NCBI RefSeq assembly: GCF_003003285.1 | Contig: NZ_PVTP01000012.1 | Span: 24,864-88,863, forward strand | Source of the DNA: Yoonia maritima | GTDB lineage: Bacteria; Pseudomonadota; Alphaproteobacteria; Rhodobacterales; Rhodobacteraceae | DNA: 64,000 nucleotides | Direction: 5' to 3' | Shown here: piece by piece, positions 27,307 through 36,290 of the stretch | Layout: every line of letters starts with the position of its first letter | Numbering within the stretch: the stretch's first letter is position 1 | Position numbers and translations under genes: made by a program | Notes under the pieces: generated by a model | Seen by the model: only the letters and a program-made list of their open reading frames with translations | The model's database searches: none | What the model was told of the DNA's origin: nothing

Positions 27307-28569
27307 CTATTCGAAAACCGCTTCTGGATCGTCAAGGCTGTCAGAGCCTTCGAATGCAATCTGATCAACACCAAGCGCCGCGACTACGCGTTCAAACGAA
27401 CGTGTCTGATCGATCAAGCCGTTCACGCCCCCCATGACCAGTGCTTCACCTGCTTCGTTTCCACGCTCAAGCATTTGATCATAAGCAAAACCAGCTTCGG
27501 CAGCTGACTTGATACGGCCAAGTGCAAGCATTGTTGTGGACAGTTTGGTTTGCACTTCGGTGTCCAGACCTACGTCTGTTTCTGCAACCAGATCAGACAG
27601 TGACGGACCAGTGACCAAAGTACCGTCTACGCGGATGTATTCACCGCGATAAACGTTTTGCACCCCCAAACCGTCGTAATAATGGCTGTTATGTGTGTTG
27701 TCAGAAAAGCAATCGTGCTCTTCTTCTGGATCGTTCAGCATCAGGCCAAGGCGCATACGCTCACCAGCTTGCTCACCGTATGAAAGTGAACCCATGCCGG
27801 TCAGGATAGCAGAGATACCAGTTGCTTCGGTTTCGGTCAGTTCTGCGCGCGCTGCACCACCATCAACCCACTGTGCAGCCATCCACTCAAGATCGGACAC
27901 CAACAGGTCAGTCGCTGCTTTCAGGTATTCACCGCGACGGTCACAGTTGCCGCCCGTGCAGTCATCGCCAGCGGCGTAATCTGTCCAAGGACGGCTACCC
28001 GCACCAGTGCCGTGACCGTTCAGGTCTTGGCCCCACAGCAGAAATTCAATCGCGTGGTAACCCGTTGCAACGTTAGATTCGACACCATCAGCCTCGTGCA
28101 GCGTCTCTGCCAGCAGCTCAGGTGTGATCGCAGCCGCGTCAACTTCAGTACCGGACAACGTGAAGGATGGGTTCGCAACAACGTTCAGCGCAGCAAATGC
28201 GTTTTCGTCCGTTGCACCGCCGTAGGACGTATCAACATAGTCGATCAGACCTTCATCAAGCGGCCAAGCATTCACTTTGCCTTCCCAGTCATCAACAATC
28301 GCGTTGCCGAAACGGAAAACTTCGGTCTGCTGGTAAGGAACGCGCGACGCGAGCCAAGCGGATTTCGCAGCTTGCAATGCCTCTGCGGATGGGTCTGCAA
28401 TCAACGCGTCTACAGTCGCTTGCAACGTCTTGGCAGTGATCAATGCATCGTCATAGTTGGCCGCAGCAATATCTGCATAAGTATTCAGGACATCAGCCTT
28501 TTCAACAGCCAGCGCAGGCGTTGCAAGGCTAAGGCCCAGCGCAGTTGAAAGCAGGTAGATACGTTTCAT
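27307..28569 (-). CDS. Imelysin family iron-regulated protein (IrpA type)
   Basis: A 420-residue periplasmic or surface protein with a signal peptide (YLLSTALGLSLATPALA). It has the two imelysin repeats. Signature stretches are SRVPYQQTEVFRFGNAIVDD, WPLDEGLIDYVD and the canonical GYHAIEFLLWGQDLNG, with the GxHxxE metal-site motif intact. Members are induced by iron limitation and linked to iron uptake, not proteolysis as the old M75 peptidase label suggests. It follows hemP by 72 bases on the same strand and is ended by its own terminator. Confidence 0.9.
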   Translation of the reverse strand: MKRIYLLSTALGLSLATPALAVEKADVLNTYADIAAANYDDALITAKTLQATVDALIADPSAEALQAAKSAWLASRVPYQQTEVFRFGNAIVDDWEGKVNAWPLDEGLIDYVDTSYGGATDENAFAALNVVANPSFTLSGTEVDAAAITPELLAETLHEADGVESNVATGYHAIEFLLWGQDLNGHGTGAGSRPWTDYAAGDDCTGGNCDRRGEYLKAATDLLVSDLEWMAAQWVDGGAARAELTETEATGISAILTGMGSLSYGEQAGERMRLGLMLNDPEEEHDCFSDNTHNSHYYDGLGVQNVYRGEYIRVDGTLVTGPSLSDLVAETDVGLDTEVQTKLSTTMLALGRIKSAAEAGFAYDQMLERGNEAGEALVMGGVNGLIDQTRSFERVVAALGVDQIAFEGSDSLDDPEAVFE

Positions 28570-28641
28570 GTAGTCGTTCCTTTAGTAAAACATACAGTGA
28601 TGAGGATAACGTTGGCTGCGGTCCGGAACGGAATGCGGGGC

Positions 28642-28812
28642 TTATTTGGTCAAAATCAATTTACCTGCCCGCGTAATCCGCAGCGTATAAGTCTGGTCGC
28701 CAAGCGTGATCAGCGCACGGTCGCCATTTTGCGTCAAATCGGACGCTGAATATGTTGGCAGTTGCTGTGGTTCTGCTGGCTTAGTTGTGCGTGGAAGCGG
28801 ATGTACAGACAT
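28642..28812 (-). CDS. hemP: Hemin uptake protein HemP
   Basis: A 56-residue protein that I translated from the minus strand. It ends in the HemP signature: YTLRITRAGKLILTK after ALITLGDQT. HemP is a small protein associated with haem/iron uptake loci, and in some bacteria it activates haem receptor expression. The start ATG at 28812 follows an AAGGAGGA ribosome site with normal spacing and overlaps the stop of the upstream small gene (TAATG). It lies between that gene and imelysin and should be cotranscribed with both. Confidence 0.85.
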   Translation of the reverse strand: MSVHPLPRTTKPAEPQQLPTYSASDLTQNGDRALITLGDQTYTLRITRAGKLILTK

Positions 28813-28976
28813 TACGCATGTCCTCCTTGACGCTCAAACCGATCAAAAACCCACTCAAGGCTAAGACCTTCGAACGTGGCAGGCTGATACATCACATCGA
28901 CAAACTCTGTCCGAGCGGGGCGACTTGCACCACGATCAGCGGCTTTTTCGGTTGTCTGTTGTGTTCCCTGTTGCAT
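28812..28976 (-). CDS. Small protein coupled to hemP
   Basis: A 54-residue reading frame translated from the minus strand, beginning MQQGTQQTTEKAADRG and ending EWVFDRFERQGGHA. An AGAAGGA ribosome site stands seven to eight bases before the ATG. Its stop overlaps the hemP start as TAATG, which argues for real translation. I recognise no family. It is soluble and contains no cysteine, and the conserved-looking core is FEGLSLEWVFDRFE. A role in haem or iron uptake is guessed from position only. Confidence 0.65.
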   Translation of the reverse strand: MQQGTQQTTEKAADRGASRPARTEFVDVMYQPATFEGLSLEWVFDRFERQGGHA

Positions 28977-29067
28977 CGCAAGGTCCTTCTGGCGGGTCGC
29001 CTTTCGGCATCCTTGGACAGCCCAAGGATAAGATGCTTATTACCTGAGCAATTTAATCAACAAAGTC

Positions 29068-29090
29068 AATCCGACTTTTTTACTCGGATT
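29068..29090. promoter_or_regulatory. Inverted repeat in the hemP promoter, possible iron box
   Basis: AATCCGA and TCGGATT are seven-base arms around nine AT-rich bases, about 95 bases before the first gene of the hemP unit. The minus strand reads AGTCGGATT, the core also seen before the TonB receptor and near the DUF1111 gene. No Irr-type palindrome is present here. A separate iron regulator, for example IscR or RirA type, is likely but unproven. Confidence 0.5.
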
Positions 29091-29165
29091 ACATATTATC
29101 AAAGCAACAAAAGGGGAAAACAGTCGATCAATGCCAACCAAACCAAGTCCGATACACATCAGCAC

Positions 29166-30044
29166 CTAAGGCCAAGCAGCAAACGAACCTGTTGAACCAT
29201 CGTCCTGAATCCGGTTCTCTTTGCGAAATGCCCCAGGGTTTTCACCAACTTGTCGTTTAAAAAACCGCGTAAAATAAGCTGGATCGCCAAACCCAAGCCG
29301 AAACGCGATTTGCGCTACAGTTGCGCCTGTATTCGCCAGCAGCTCCATTGCCTCGCGTGTTAGGGCACGATGAAGATACGCTTGCGGCGATACACCAGTT
29401 GCGCGCTTTACTGCGACACCCAGCCGATCACGGCTTACATTCAGCGAAGATGCATAGCGATCTACGGTCCAATGCTCGCGAACACGTTGCGATGCAAGTA
29501 AAACGAACCTTTCGGCCAAGCCCTGCGGGGACCGCACGTGTGACACGATATCCGCGCGGGCCTGACGCCATACTTGCACCAAGATCAAACCAAGGTAATG
29601 CGCCTGCGCGATGTCGGCACCGGGACCCGCTTCTGTTCGTTCACGCGAAAACCCTTCAATCAACGTATACAACCTGTCCTCTTCCTCTAACGGGGCGGAA
29701 AGGTCCCGACTGATGATTTGTCGCATTTGATCACCAAGCGGCGTCACGGGCAGCGCTTGCAATAACGATACATGAGGCATTGACAACAGCCTGCCCCTAG
29801 CGCCGCTGTCCACGACAAGTTCCCCTCTTCCATCCGACAACCAAACCAAACGCGGTCCGACAAACGCATCTCCGTCAATTACCTGCGCAGCACCAGAGTA
29901 TAGCAGCAACAAATGCGACCAACCGTCAGTCAACGCGTATCCAGACCGTGTGAGTGGGCTTTCGATACGATTCACGCTGGGTTGTTCACGACGTGGATAT
30001 GATGGACGCAAAGACATTTCGCCCCAAATAACATCGTTATGCAT
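29166..30044 (-). CDS. AraC family transcriptional regulator
   Basis: A regulator with an N-terminal ligand-sensing region and a C-terminal AraC DNA-binding domain of two helix-turn-helices. The domain is seen in VDRYASSLNVSRDRLGVAVK, then VAQIAFRLGFGDPAYFTRFF and KRQVGENPGAFRKE. Several starts are possible; I take the ATG at 30044, and 30017 (MSLRPSYPR) is a good alternative. It is divergent from the ABC importer and aldehyde dehydrogenase operon, so it most likely activates that operon in response to the imported compound. Confidence 0.85.
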   Translation of the reverse strand: MHNDVIWGEMSLRPSYPRREQPSVNRIESPLTRSGYALTDGWSHLLLLYSGAAQVIDGDAFVGPRLVWLSDGRGELVVDSGARGRLLSMPHVSLLQALPVTPLGDQMRQIISRDLSAPLEEEDRLYTLIEGFSRERTEAGPGADIAQAHYLGLILVQVWRQARADIVSHVRSPQGLAERFVLLASQRVREHWTVDRYASSLNVSRDRLGVAVKRATGVSPQAYLHRALTREAMELLANTGATVAQIAFRLGFGDPAYFTRFFKRQVGENPGAFRKENRIQDDGSTGSFAAWP

Positions 30045-30076
30045 CGCAATACCAATCAAAAGTACAATTATTGATC

Positions 30077-30086
30077 GCATATATGC
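30077..30086. promoter_or_regulatory. Palindrome in the AraC/ABC divergent promoter
   Basis: GCATATATGC is a perfect ten-base palindrome in the 157-base spacer between the AraC gene and the binding-protein gene. It could be an operator or part of a promoter; AraC proteins usually bind direct repeats, so the link is weak. Confidence 0.25.
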
Positions 30087-30201
30087 ATTTATGGCGACCA
30101 GTTTGTCGGCCTATGCTTACACTCAGGTCCGCCAAAGCCACGGGAGAAGCGCGGTGGACAGACAAAGGTTCGGCGCAATCCGGACCATTAGGGAGGATAC
30201 C

Positions 30202-31419
30202 ATGAAACGTTTTACGCGGCGCACATCCATCTGTGCACTGTCTTTTACTGTGGCTTCGGCAATTACACTGCCAGCTGTGCCTGCAGTCGCTCAAGATGAC
30301 ACAATTTCCATCGGCTATGCCGTTGCTCGCACTGGCCCCAACGCGACTGGCGCTGGTATCACGACAATCCCAAACTATGAGCTTTGGGTAGATACAGTGA
30401 ACAAGTCCGGCGGCCTGACCATGCCCGACGGTTCACGACGCATGATCGAAGTCGTCGAATACGATAACCGTTCGTCGAACGAAGATCTGGTTCGCACAAT
30501 CGAGCGCCTTGCCTCGCAAGATGAGGTCGATCTGATCCTGCCGCCTTGGGGAACAGGCGCGAACCTTGCTATCGCACCCCTGATGGCGCGTTTTGGCTAT
30601 CCACAACTGGCAGTCACTGCAGTCACCGACAAAGCGCCCGAATTCGCTGCGCGCTGGGACCGGAGCTTCTGGATGCTTGGCGGTGGCCACGATTATGCTG
30701 CGGGCTTGGTTGATGTGCTGTCAACGGCACGCGATGCTGGTACGATCAACGATAAGGTTGCCGTGGTGTCTGTTGCTGATGGTTTTGGCATCGACCTCAT
30801 TTCCGGTGCACGGCCAGCATTTGAAGAGGCCGGTTTTGAACTGGTCTATGACGAAAGCTACCCGCTTGGTACATCCGATTTTGCTGCAATCATGAGCGAA
30901 GCCCAAGGATCAGGCGCGGACAGTTTTGTTGCATTTTCTTATCCACCGGGCAGCTTTGGGATGACCAAAACCGCGCAATCAATGGGCTATAACCCCAAAG
31001 CGTTCTACATCTCGGTTGGTGGCGCGTTCCCGATCTATCCGGGGATCGCAGACGGCAAAGCCGAAGGTGTCATGGCAATCGGTGGTGTGAATGCCGACAG
31101 CCCTGCGATTCAGGAATACTTTGCGCGACATACCGAATTCGTGGGCAACCCACCTGATAGCTGGGCATCTGCAATCACCTATGCATCGCTTGAAATGCTG
31201 GCACAGGCCATCGAACGTGTCGGGCTCGACCATGAAGCCTTGGCCACCGAAATTTCGACAGGCACCTTTGACACAGTCATAGGCGAGGTGAAGCTTGAGG
31301 ATAACCAACTGCGCGATTTGTGGTGGGTAGGTCAGTGGCAAGGTGGGGCGTTCCGCGCGATCAACCCTGCAGATGCCGAAGGCGCATCTACCCCCATCAT
31401 TCCAAAGCCTGAATGGTAA
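30202..31419 (+). CDS. Branched-chain-amino-acid-type ABC importer, substrate-binding protein
   Basis: A 405-residue periplasmic binding protein of the LivJ/amide/aromatic family. It has a signal peptide (SFTVASAITLPAVPAVAQ) and the type I periplasmic fold starting TISIGYAVARTGPNATGAG, with LILPPWGTGANLAIAPLMAR in the ligand cleft region. The start is the ATG at 30202 behind a GGGAGGAT ribosome site; the frame is open far upstream but the signal peptide fixes this start. Family members bind branched amino acids, amides, urea or aromatic acids. The aldehyde dehydrogenase at the operon end favours a small aromatic or amide substrate. Confidence 0.88.
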   Translation: MKRFTRRTSICALSFTVASAITLPAVPAVAQDDTISIGYAVARTGPNATGAGITTIPNYELWVDTVNKSGGLTMPDGSRRMIEVVEYDNRSSNEDLVRTIERLASQDEVDLILPPWGTGANLAIAPLMARFGYPQLAVTAVTDKAPEFAARWDRSFWMLGGGHDYAAGLVDVLSTARDAGTINDKVAVVSVADGFGIDLISGARPAFEEAGFELVYDESYPLGTSDFAAIMSEAQGSGADSFVAFSYPPGSFGMTKTAQSMGYNPKAFYISVGGAFPIYPGIADGKAEGVMAIGGVNADSPAIQEYFARHTEFVGNPPDSWASAITYASLEMLAQAIERVGLDHEALATEISTGTFDTVIGEVKLEDNQLRDLWWVGQWQGGAFRAINPADAEGASTPIIPKPEW

Positions 31420-31476
31420 ATTGATCGTCGTGCGGCGGATAACGCCGCCGCACACACCATAAAAAGCAGAGACATC

Positions 31477-32343
31477 ATGATCTTAACGACACTCATCCTC
31501 GGCCTTGTGCTGGGCAGCACTTATGCCCTTCTCGCGCTTGGTCTAACACTACAATACGGGATCGCTAGGATCATGAATTTGGCCTATGGCGAGCTTACCC
31601 TCGTTGGCGCATTCGTCCTCGTTGCAGTATTTCAACAGCTCGGATTATCTCCACTCATCGCGATGATACTGATCGCGCCTGCGGGCTATGCGCTTGGGTG
31701 GTTCCTCTATCAGGGTATGATGCGCCCATTGGTTAAGCGGTCAGGTGCGCGCGGCCGACTCGAGGTCGATAGTATCCTTGCCACCTTTGGGCTGCTGTTC
31801 CTGATCCAGGGCATTTTGCTGATGTTGTTCGGCGCAAATTTCACCTCAATTTCCTACCTCGATCGGGGCGTGAATGTTCTTGGCGTGTCTGTCGCACTGA
31901 ACCGGCTGATTGCATTTGGCATATGTGTTGTTGCTGGCGGCGCATTGGTTCTAGCGCTCGCAAAAACACGCTGGGGCCTGATCATGCGTGCAGTCGCGTT
32001 AACACCCGGCTCTGCACCGCTTGTTGGTATCGATGTGAACAAGGTCGCGCGACAAGGGTTTGCGTTGGGAACAGCGCTTGCTGTCGTCGCGGGTGCATCC
32101 ATTGCTATGTATCAAACGTTCTCGGCTACTGACGGCGTCGTGTTCACCATGAAGGCCCTCGTGATTGTCATCATGGGCGGGGTTGGAAATGTTAAAGGCG
32201 CGTTGGTTGCAGGCATCGCATTGGGATTGCTTGAGACATTCGTCGCAACCGCAATTGATCCCGGCCTGACCCTAGCAGCCACATTTGCAATCTTCTTGGT
32301 CGTCCTTTTGTGGCGCCCGCAAGGCCTGTTCGGAGCACGCTGA
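31477..32343 (+). CDS. Branched-chain-type ABC importer permease (LivH family)
   Basis: A 288-residue inner-membrane permease with about eight helices. The LivH pattern is clear: STYALLALGLTLQYGIARIM, NLAYGELTLVGAF and the coupling loop around ALTPGSAPLVGIDVNKVARQ. It pairs with the LivM-type subunit that begins one base after its stop and with two ATPases further down. Confidence 0.92.
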   Translation: MILTTLILGLVLGSTYALLALGLTLQYGIARIMNLAYGELTLVGAFVLVAVFQQLGLSPLIAMILIAPAGYALGWFLYQGMMRPLVKRSGARGRLEVDSILATFGLLFLIQGILLMLFGANFTSISYLDRGVNVLGVSVALNRLIAFGICVVAGGALVLALAKTRWGLIMRAVALTPGSAPLVGIDVNKVARQGFALGTALAVVAGASIAMYQTFSATDGVVFTMKALVIVIMGGVGNVKGALVAGIALGLLETFVATAIDPGLTLAATFAIFLVVLLWRPQGLFGAR

Positions 32344-32344
32344 T

Positions 32345-33256
32345 ATGACCAAACTCATCATTCCTCTCCTCGCTCTCGTTGCGCTGGCTTTTGCGCCCAA
32401 TTTCGTCTCGGCCTATGGGCTTGGCCTGCTTATCGGTGCTGCGACTTATGTGACCCTCGCCTCTGCTTGGGCGCTGTTTTCTGGACACACGCATTATGTG
32501 TCGCTTGCAACGGTCGCGTTTTACGGGACAGGTGCATATTGCATGGCCGTCCTGAACGAGGCGCTACCCTATTGGGCTGTTCTGCTGTGCGCTGGCGGCA
32601 TTGGCGCCACGATGGCAGCCTTGGTTGGCCTGTCAACGCTGCGCCTTCAGGGCGTCTATTTCGTGATCTTCAGCTTTGGCTTGGCGGAACTCGTTAGGCA
32701 GCTGATCACCTGGTACGAAGTTAACGTTACAGGCACGCTGGGTCGCTATATCTTCCTCGATATCTCGGCACGCGATATCTATTGGCAAATGCTAGCACTA
32801 GGTGCCGCAACCATCGCACTAACGGCATGGATACATCGGTCACGGCTTGGCATGGCACTACGCGTTATCGGTGACGACGAAGCCGTCGCAGCACATTCCG
32901 GCATCAATCTTGCACGCGTCAAACTGATCGCATTCGTGTTGTCAGCGGTCATCCTAACGCTGGCAGGTGCAATAACTTCGCCACGCTATGTCTATGTAGA
33001 ACCCGCAATTGTATTCAATCCAACGGTCAGCTTTCTGACAGTGATCATGGCGTTGCTCGGTGGGGCAAATCGGTTGTGGGGACCGGCGCTTGGGGCTGTC
33101 CCGCTGTTTCTGGTGTTCGAGTGGCTATCTACCAACTTCCCCGACAGCTACCCGATCTTCATGGGGCTGTTGTTCATCGGCGTCGTTTTCCTACTTCCAG
33201 ACGGCATACTTGCAGGCATTGAAAAACTACGCGCGCGTCGAAAGGTCCAGTCATGA
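32345..33256 (+). CDS. Branched-chain-type ABC importer permease (LivM family)
   Basis: The second permease, 303 residues from the ATG at 32345. The family coupling motif is LGMALRVIGDDEAVAAHSGI and VKLIAFVLSA, with GLSTLRLQGVYFVIFSFGLA earlier. The stop overlaps the start of the first ATPase gene (ATGA). An upstream in-frame extension exists but would overlap the LivH gene by 60 bases, so I reject it. Confidence 0.92.
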   Translation: MTKLIIPLLALVALAFAPNFVSAYGLGLLIGAATYVTLASAWALFSGHTHYVSLATVAFYGTGAYCMAVLNEALPYWAVLLCAGGIGATMAALVGLSTLRLQGVYFVIFSFGLAELVRQLITWYEVNVTGTLGRYIFLDISARDIYWQMLALGAATIALTAWIHRSRLGMALRVIGDDEAVAAHSGINLARVKLIAFVLSAVILTLAGAITSPRYVYVEPAIVFNPTVSFLTVIMALLGGANRLWGPALGAVPLFLVFEWLSTNFPDSYPIFMGLLFIGVVFLLPDGILAGIEKLRARRKVQS

Positions 33257-33981
33257 GCTTTCTTGCAATAGAACATGCCGTAAAGCAGTTTGGCGGATTG
33301 CGCGCTGTTGACGATGTATCATTCAGTTTGAAGCGTGGCGAAATCGTCGGGTTGCTTGGGCCAAATGGGTCTGGAAAGACAACGCTGATCAACCTGATCT
33401 CGGGCGCATTGCCTGCCAGCGCTGGAACAATCACTCTGAATGGGCAACAGCTTACGGGGTTACGCCGCGATAAGATTGCCCGTTGCGGCGTTGCGCGGAC
33501 GTTTCAACTGGTACGCATTTTGCCATCGCTTACGTTGATAGAAAACGTCAAGATCCCCGCCGTCTTTGGGCACAAGGCACATTGGGGTGCCGCAGCTGAA
33601 CGTGTCGCAAAAGATGCGCTCGCGATGGTTGGCCTATCAGAACGCGCCACAATGTCAGCCGGAGATCTAACATATATCGACCAAAAGCGATTGGAACTTG
33701 CCCGCGCACTGGCGGCCGAGCCTGAGCTACTATTGCTTGATGAATGGTTGGCAGGCCTTAACCCTACCGAGCTGGAAGAAGGCATCAAGCTGATCAGTGA
33801 GCTACGCGACAGCGGGCTAACCATTTTGATGGTCGAACATATTATCGATGCGGTTCGCGCACTTTGTCCCCGCGTTGTCGTCATGAATTCGGGGAAACTG
33901 ATCGCGGACGAACAAACAGACAAAGCGCTGACAGACCCAGCCGTTGTCACTGCCTACCTAGGAGAAGACGTCGATGCTTGA
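33253..33981 (+). CDS. Branched-chain-type ABC importer ATPase (LivG family)
   Basis: A 242-residue ATPase with Walker A (GLLGPNGSGKTTLINLIS), Walker B (LLLLDEWLAGLNPTELE) and the LivG-typical VARTFQLVRILPSLTLIENV. The usual LSGGQ signature reads LTYIDQKRLELARALA, a divergence often seen in this subgroup. It powers import with the LivF-type partner, whose start lies eight bases inside this gene. Confidence 0.9.
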   Translation: MSFLAIEHAVKQFGGLRAVDDVSFSLKRGEIVGLLGPNGSGKTTLINLISGALPASAGTITLNGQQLTGLRRDKIARCGVARTFQLVRILPSLTLIENVKIPAVFGHKAHWGAAAERVAKDALAMVGLSERATMSAGDLTYIDQKRLELARALAAEPELLLLDEWLAGLNPTELEEGIKLISELRDSGLTILMVEHIIDAVRALCPRVVVMNSGKLIADEQTDKALTDPAVVTAYLGEDVDA

Positions 33982-34699
33982 AGTTGAGAACCTGACAGTC
34001 GCCTACGGCAAACACATCGCGTTAGACAACGCATCTATCAGCGTTCAAGCAGGCCAGATGGTGGCAATACTGGGCGCGAATGGCGCTGGGAAATCATCAT
34101 TGCTCGGGGCGATTGGTGGACGAGCGCGCCCGCAGTCAGGTGTAATTCGTTATAACGGCCAGTCCTTGCTCGACATGCCGGCCCATAAACTCGCCGAGCA
34201 CGGTATTGCTCTTGTTCCCGAAGGTCGTGGAATATTCCCGGGACTAAGTGTCGAAGAAAACCTGCGGCTTGGCGCAATACCAAAGCGTGCACGCGAAGGC
34301 GCGACTGAAACCTTAGCAGAGGTCTTCAACCTTTTCCCAAAGCTGGCAGAACGGCGCGGCCAGATCGCGGGCACCATGTCTGGCGGTGAACAACAGATGG
34401 TCGCGATCGGTCGGGCGCTTATGTCCAACCCCGAAATCTTGCTGTTGGACGAGCCGTCACTGGGGCTCGCGCCTATCGTGGTCAAAGAAGTATTCTCGGC
34501 CCTCACCCGTATCCGGGCAAAGGGTCTAACCATCGTAATCGTAGAACAGAATGCGCGGGCGACACTCGCGCTCGCTGATTACGTCTATTTGGTCGAGGTC
34601 GGTCGGATCACCGGATCAGGCCCCGCCGAAGAAATCAAATCCAACCCTTCCGTGGAACGCGCCTTTCTTGGTGGCGCTGTCGCACCGGTAAACGCATAG
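33974..34699 (+). CDS. Branched-chain-type ABC importer ATPase (LivF family)
   Basis: A 241-residue ATPase with Walker A (ILGANGAGKSSLLGAIGG), signature MSGGEQQMVAIGRALM, Walker B (LLLDEPSLGLAPIVVKEVF) and the LivF mark LVPEGRGIFPGLSVEENLRL. It completes the importer. The aldehyde dehydrogenase starts ten bases after its stop. Confidence 0.92.
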   Translation: MLEVENLTVAYGKHIALDNASISVQAGQMVAILGANGAGKSSLLGAIGGRARPQSGVIRYNGQSLLDMPAHKLAEHGIALVPEGRGIFPGLSVEENLRLGAIPKRAREGATETLAEVFNLFPKLAERRGQIAGTMSGGEQQMVAIGRALMSNPEILLLDEPSLGLAPIVVKEVFSALTRIRAKGLTIVIVEQNARATLALADYVYLVEVGRITGSGPAEEIKSNPSVERAFLGGAVAPVNA

Positions 34700-34708
34700 G
34701 AACGCGAT

Positions 34709-36157
34709 ATGAAAAATGTAGATCTTTTTATTGATGGCGAATACGTACCTGCAGAAGACAACCGTGTATTTACGCATAAGAACCCGGTCAGCGAAGAAAT
34801 CGTCACCGAAGCTGCGGCTGCATCGCTTGCCGACGTGTCCCGCGCTGTCGATGCAGCGGCACGCGCCTTTTCGGGTTGGTCATCTACTGGCCCGGGACAA
34901 CGAAGACGCGCGTTACTTGCCGCTGCAGAAAACCTAAAGGCCCGTGGCGATGACATCGTTCAGGCAATGAAAGACGAAATCGGCGCGACCGAAGCATGGG
35001 CGCGTTTCAATGTAATGCTGGCTGCAGATATGCTTGTCGAAGCAGCAGCCCTGACGACCCAGATCAAAGGCGAGATCATTCCATCTAACCGCCCGGGGTC
35101 TACTGCAATGGCCATACGCCAACCTGCTGGTGTCGTTCTTGCTATGGCGCCGTGGAATGCACCGGTAATACTTGGTGTACGATCAATCGCAACGCCGTTG
35201 GCTTGTGGCAACACCGTTGTCATGAAGACTTCTGAACTATGTCCGCGCGTCCATGCGCTGATCATAGAAGCGGTATCTGAAGCCGGATTTCCAAAGGGCG
35301 TTTTGAACGCCATTTCAAACGCCCCAGATGAAGCCCCAAAGATCGTCGAAACACTGGTTGCACATCCCGCAATTCGGCGCGTCAATTTTACGGGCTCTAC
35401 CCGCGTCGGCCGTATCATCAGCGAACTTGCTGGGCGCAACCTAAAGCCCGCGCTTCTTGAACTGGGGGGCAAGGCCCCAATGATTATTATGGAAGATGCC
35501 GACATCGATGCTGCCGTCGCTGCTGCTGGTTTTTCTGCCTATATGAACCAAGGCCAAATCTGCATGTCTACTGAACGGATTATCACCGTAGGCAGCGCTG
35601 GCGATGATTTTGTAAAAACTTTCACTACCAAAGTCGAAACACTTATCGCTGGCGATCCGCGCGACGGGACCGCGCCACTGGGATCGTTGGTGAACGTAGG
35701 GGCCGCCGACCGCGTGAAAGAACTTATCGCCGATGCCGTCGACAAAGGCGCGACGTTAATTGCGGGCGGCGGCCAAGGAACAATATTGAATGCAGCAGCA
35801 CTTGATAATGTAACCCCAGAAATGCGTATTTATACTGAAGAAAGCTTTGGTCCGGTTGTCGCGATCATCCGCGCAGGATCAGCAGACGAAGCAATTCGTA
35901 TCGCCAACGAAAGCGAATTCGGCCTATCGTCTGCGGTGTTTGGCCGTGATACAATGGCGGCCTTGGCGGTCGCCAAACGCATCGAAAGCGGCATTTGCCA
36001 CATCAACGGCCCCACAGTCCATGACGAAGCACAAATGCCGTTTGGCGGGGTGAAAGCATCTGGATATGGGCGTTTCGGTGGATCATGGGGCATCGAGGAA
36101 TTCACCGAACTACGTTGGATCACGATGCAAGATGGCCCGATCCATTATCCAATTTAG
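34709..36157 (+). CDS. NAD(P)-dependent aldehyde dehydrogenase
   Basis: A 482-residue aldehyde dehydrogenase that oxidises an aldehyde to an acid. The catalytic cysteine is in NQGQICMSTERI and the general-base glutamate in LLELGGKAPMIIMED. The cofactor region includes APWNAPVILGVRSIATPLAC and FTGSTRVGRI. Features such as the N-terminal LFIDGEYVPAED and the overall pattern resemble salicylaldehyde, vanillin and benzaldehyde dehydrogenases. It is the last gene of the importer operon and so probably acts on the imported compound or an early product. The real substrate is inference. Confidence 0.88.
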   Translation: MKNVDLFIDGEYVPAEDNRVFTHKNPVSEEIVTEAAAASLADVSRAVDAAARAFSGWSSTGPGQRRRALLAAAENLKARGDDIVQAMKDEIGATEAWARFNVMLAADMLVEAAALTTQIKGEIIPSNRPGSTAMAIRQPAGVVLAMAPWNAPVILGVRSIATPLACGNTVVMKTSELCPRVHALIIEAVSEAGFPKGVLNAISNAPDEAPKIVETLVAHPAIRRVNFTGSTRVGRIISELAGRNLKPALLELGGKAPMIIMEDADIDAAVAAAGFSAYMNQGQICMSTERIITVGSAGDDFVKTFTTKVETLIAGDPRDGTAPLGSLVNVGAADRVKELIADAVDKGATLIAGGGQGTILNAAALDNVTPEMRIYTEESFGPVVAIIRAGSADEAIRIANESEFGLSSAVFGRDTMAALAVAKRIESGICHINGPTVHDEAQMPFGGVKASGYGRFGGSWGIEEFTELRWITMQDGPIHYPI

Positions 36158-36226
36158 GCGCATTCCTGTGAAAGCCACAGGTCAAAGCGGTAACAACTCA
36201 ACCGGTACGGTATGAATACATGAAAC

Positions 36227-36259
36227 AAAAACGCAACACCTCCACAGTCTTGCGTTTTT
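36227..36259 (+). terminator. Terminator of the ABC/aldehyde dehydrogenase operon
   Basis: AAAAACGCAA and TTGCGTTTTT form a perfect ten-base stem with a 13-base loop, ending in T5, 70 bases after the aldehyde dehydrogenase stop. A second small hairpin (CCTGTG/CACAGG, 36165-36181) stands just after the stop. Confidence 0.85.
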
Positions 36260-36290
36260 GCCATTGCACCCGATCAATACCAAGTAAATT

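Noticed and set aside
27307..28569. M75 peptidase (insulin-cleaving) function for the imelysin protein
   Set aside because: The family's iron-uptake context and GxHxxE motif do not support a peptidase role; the label is historical.
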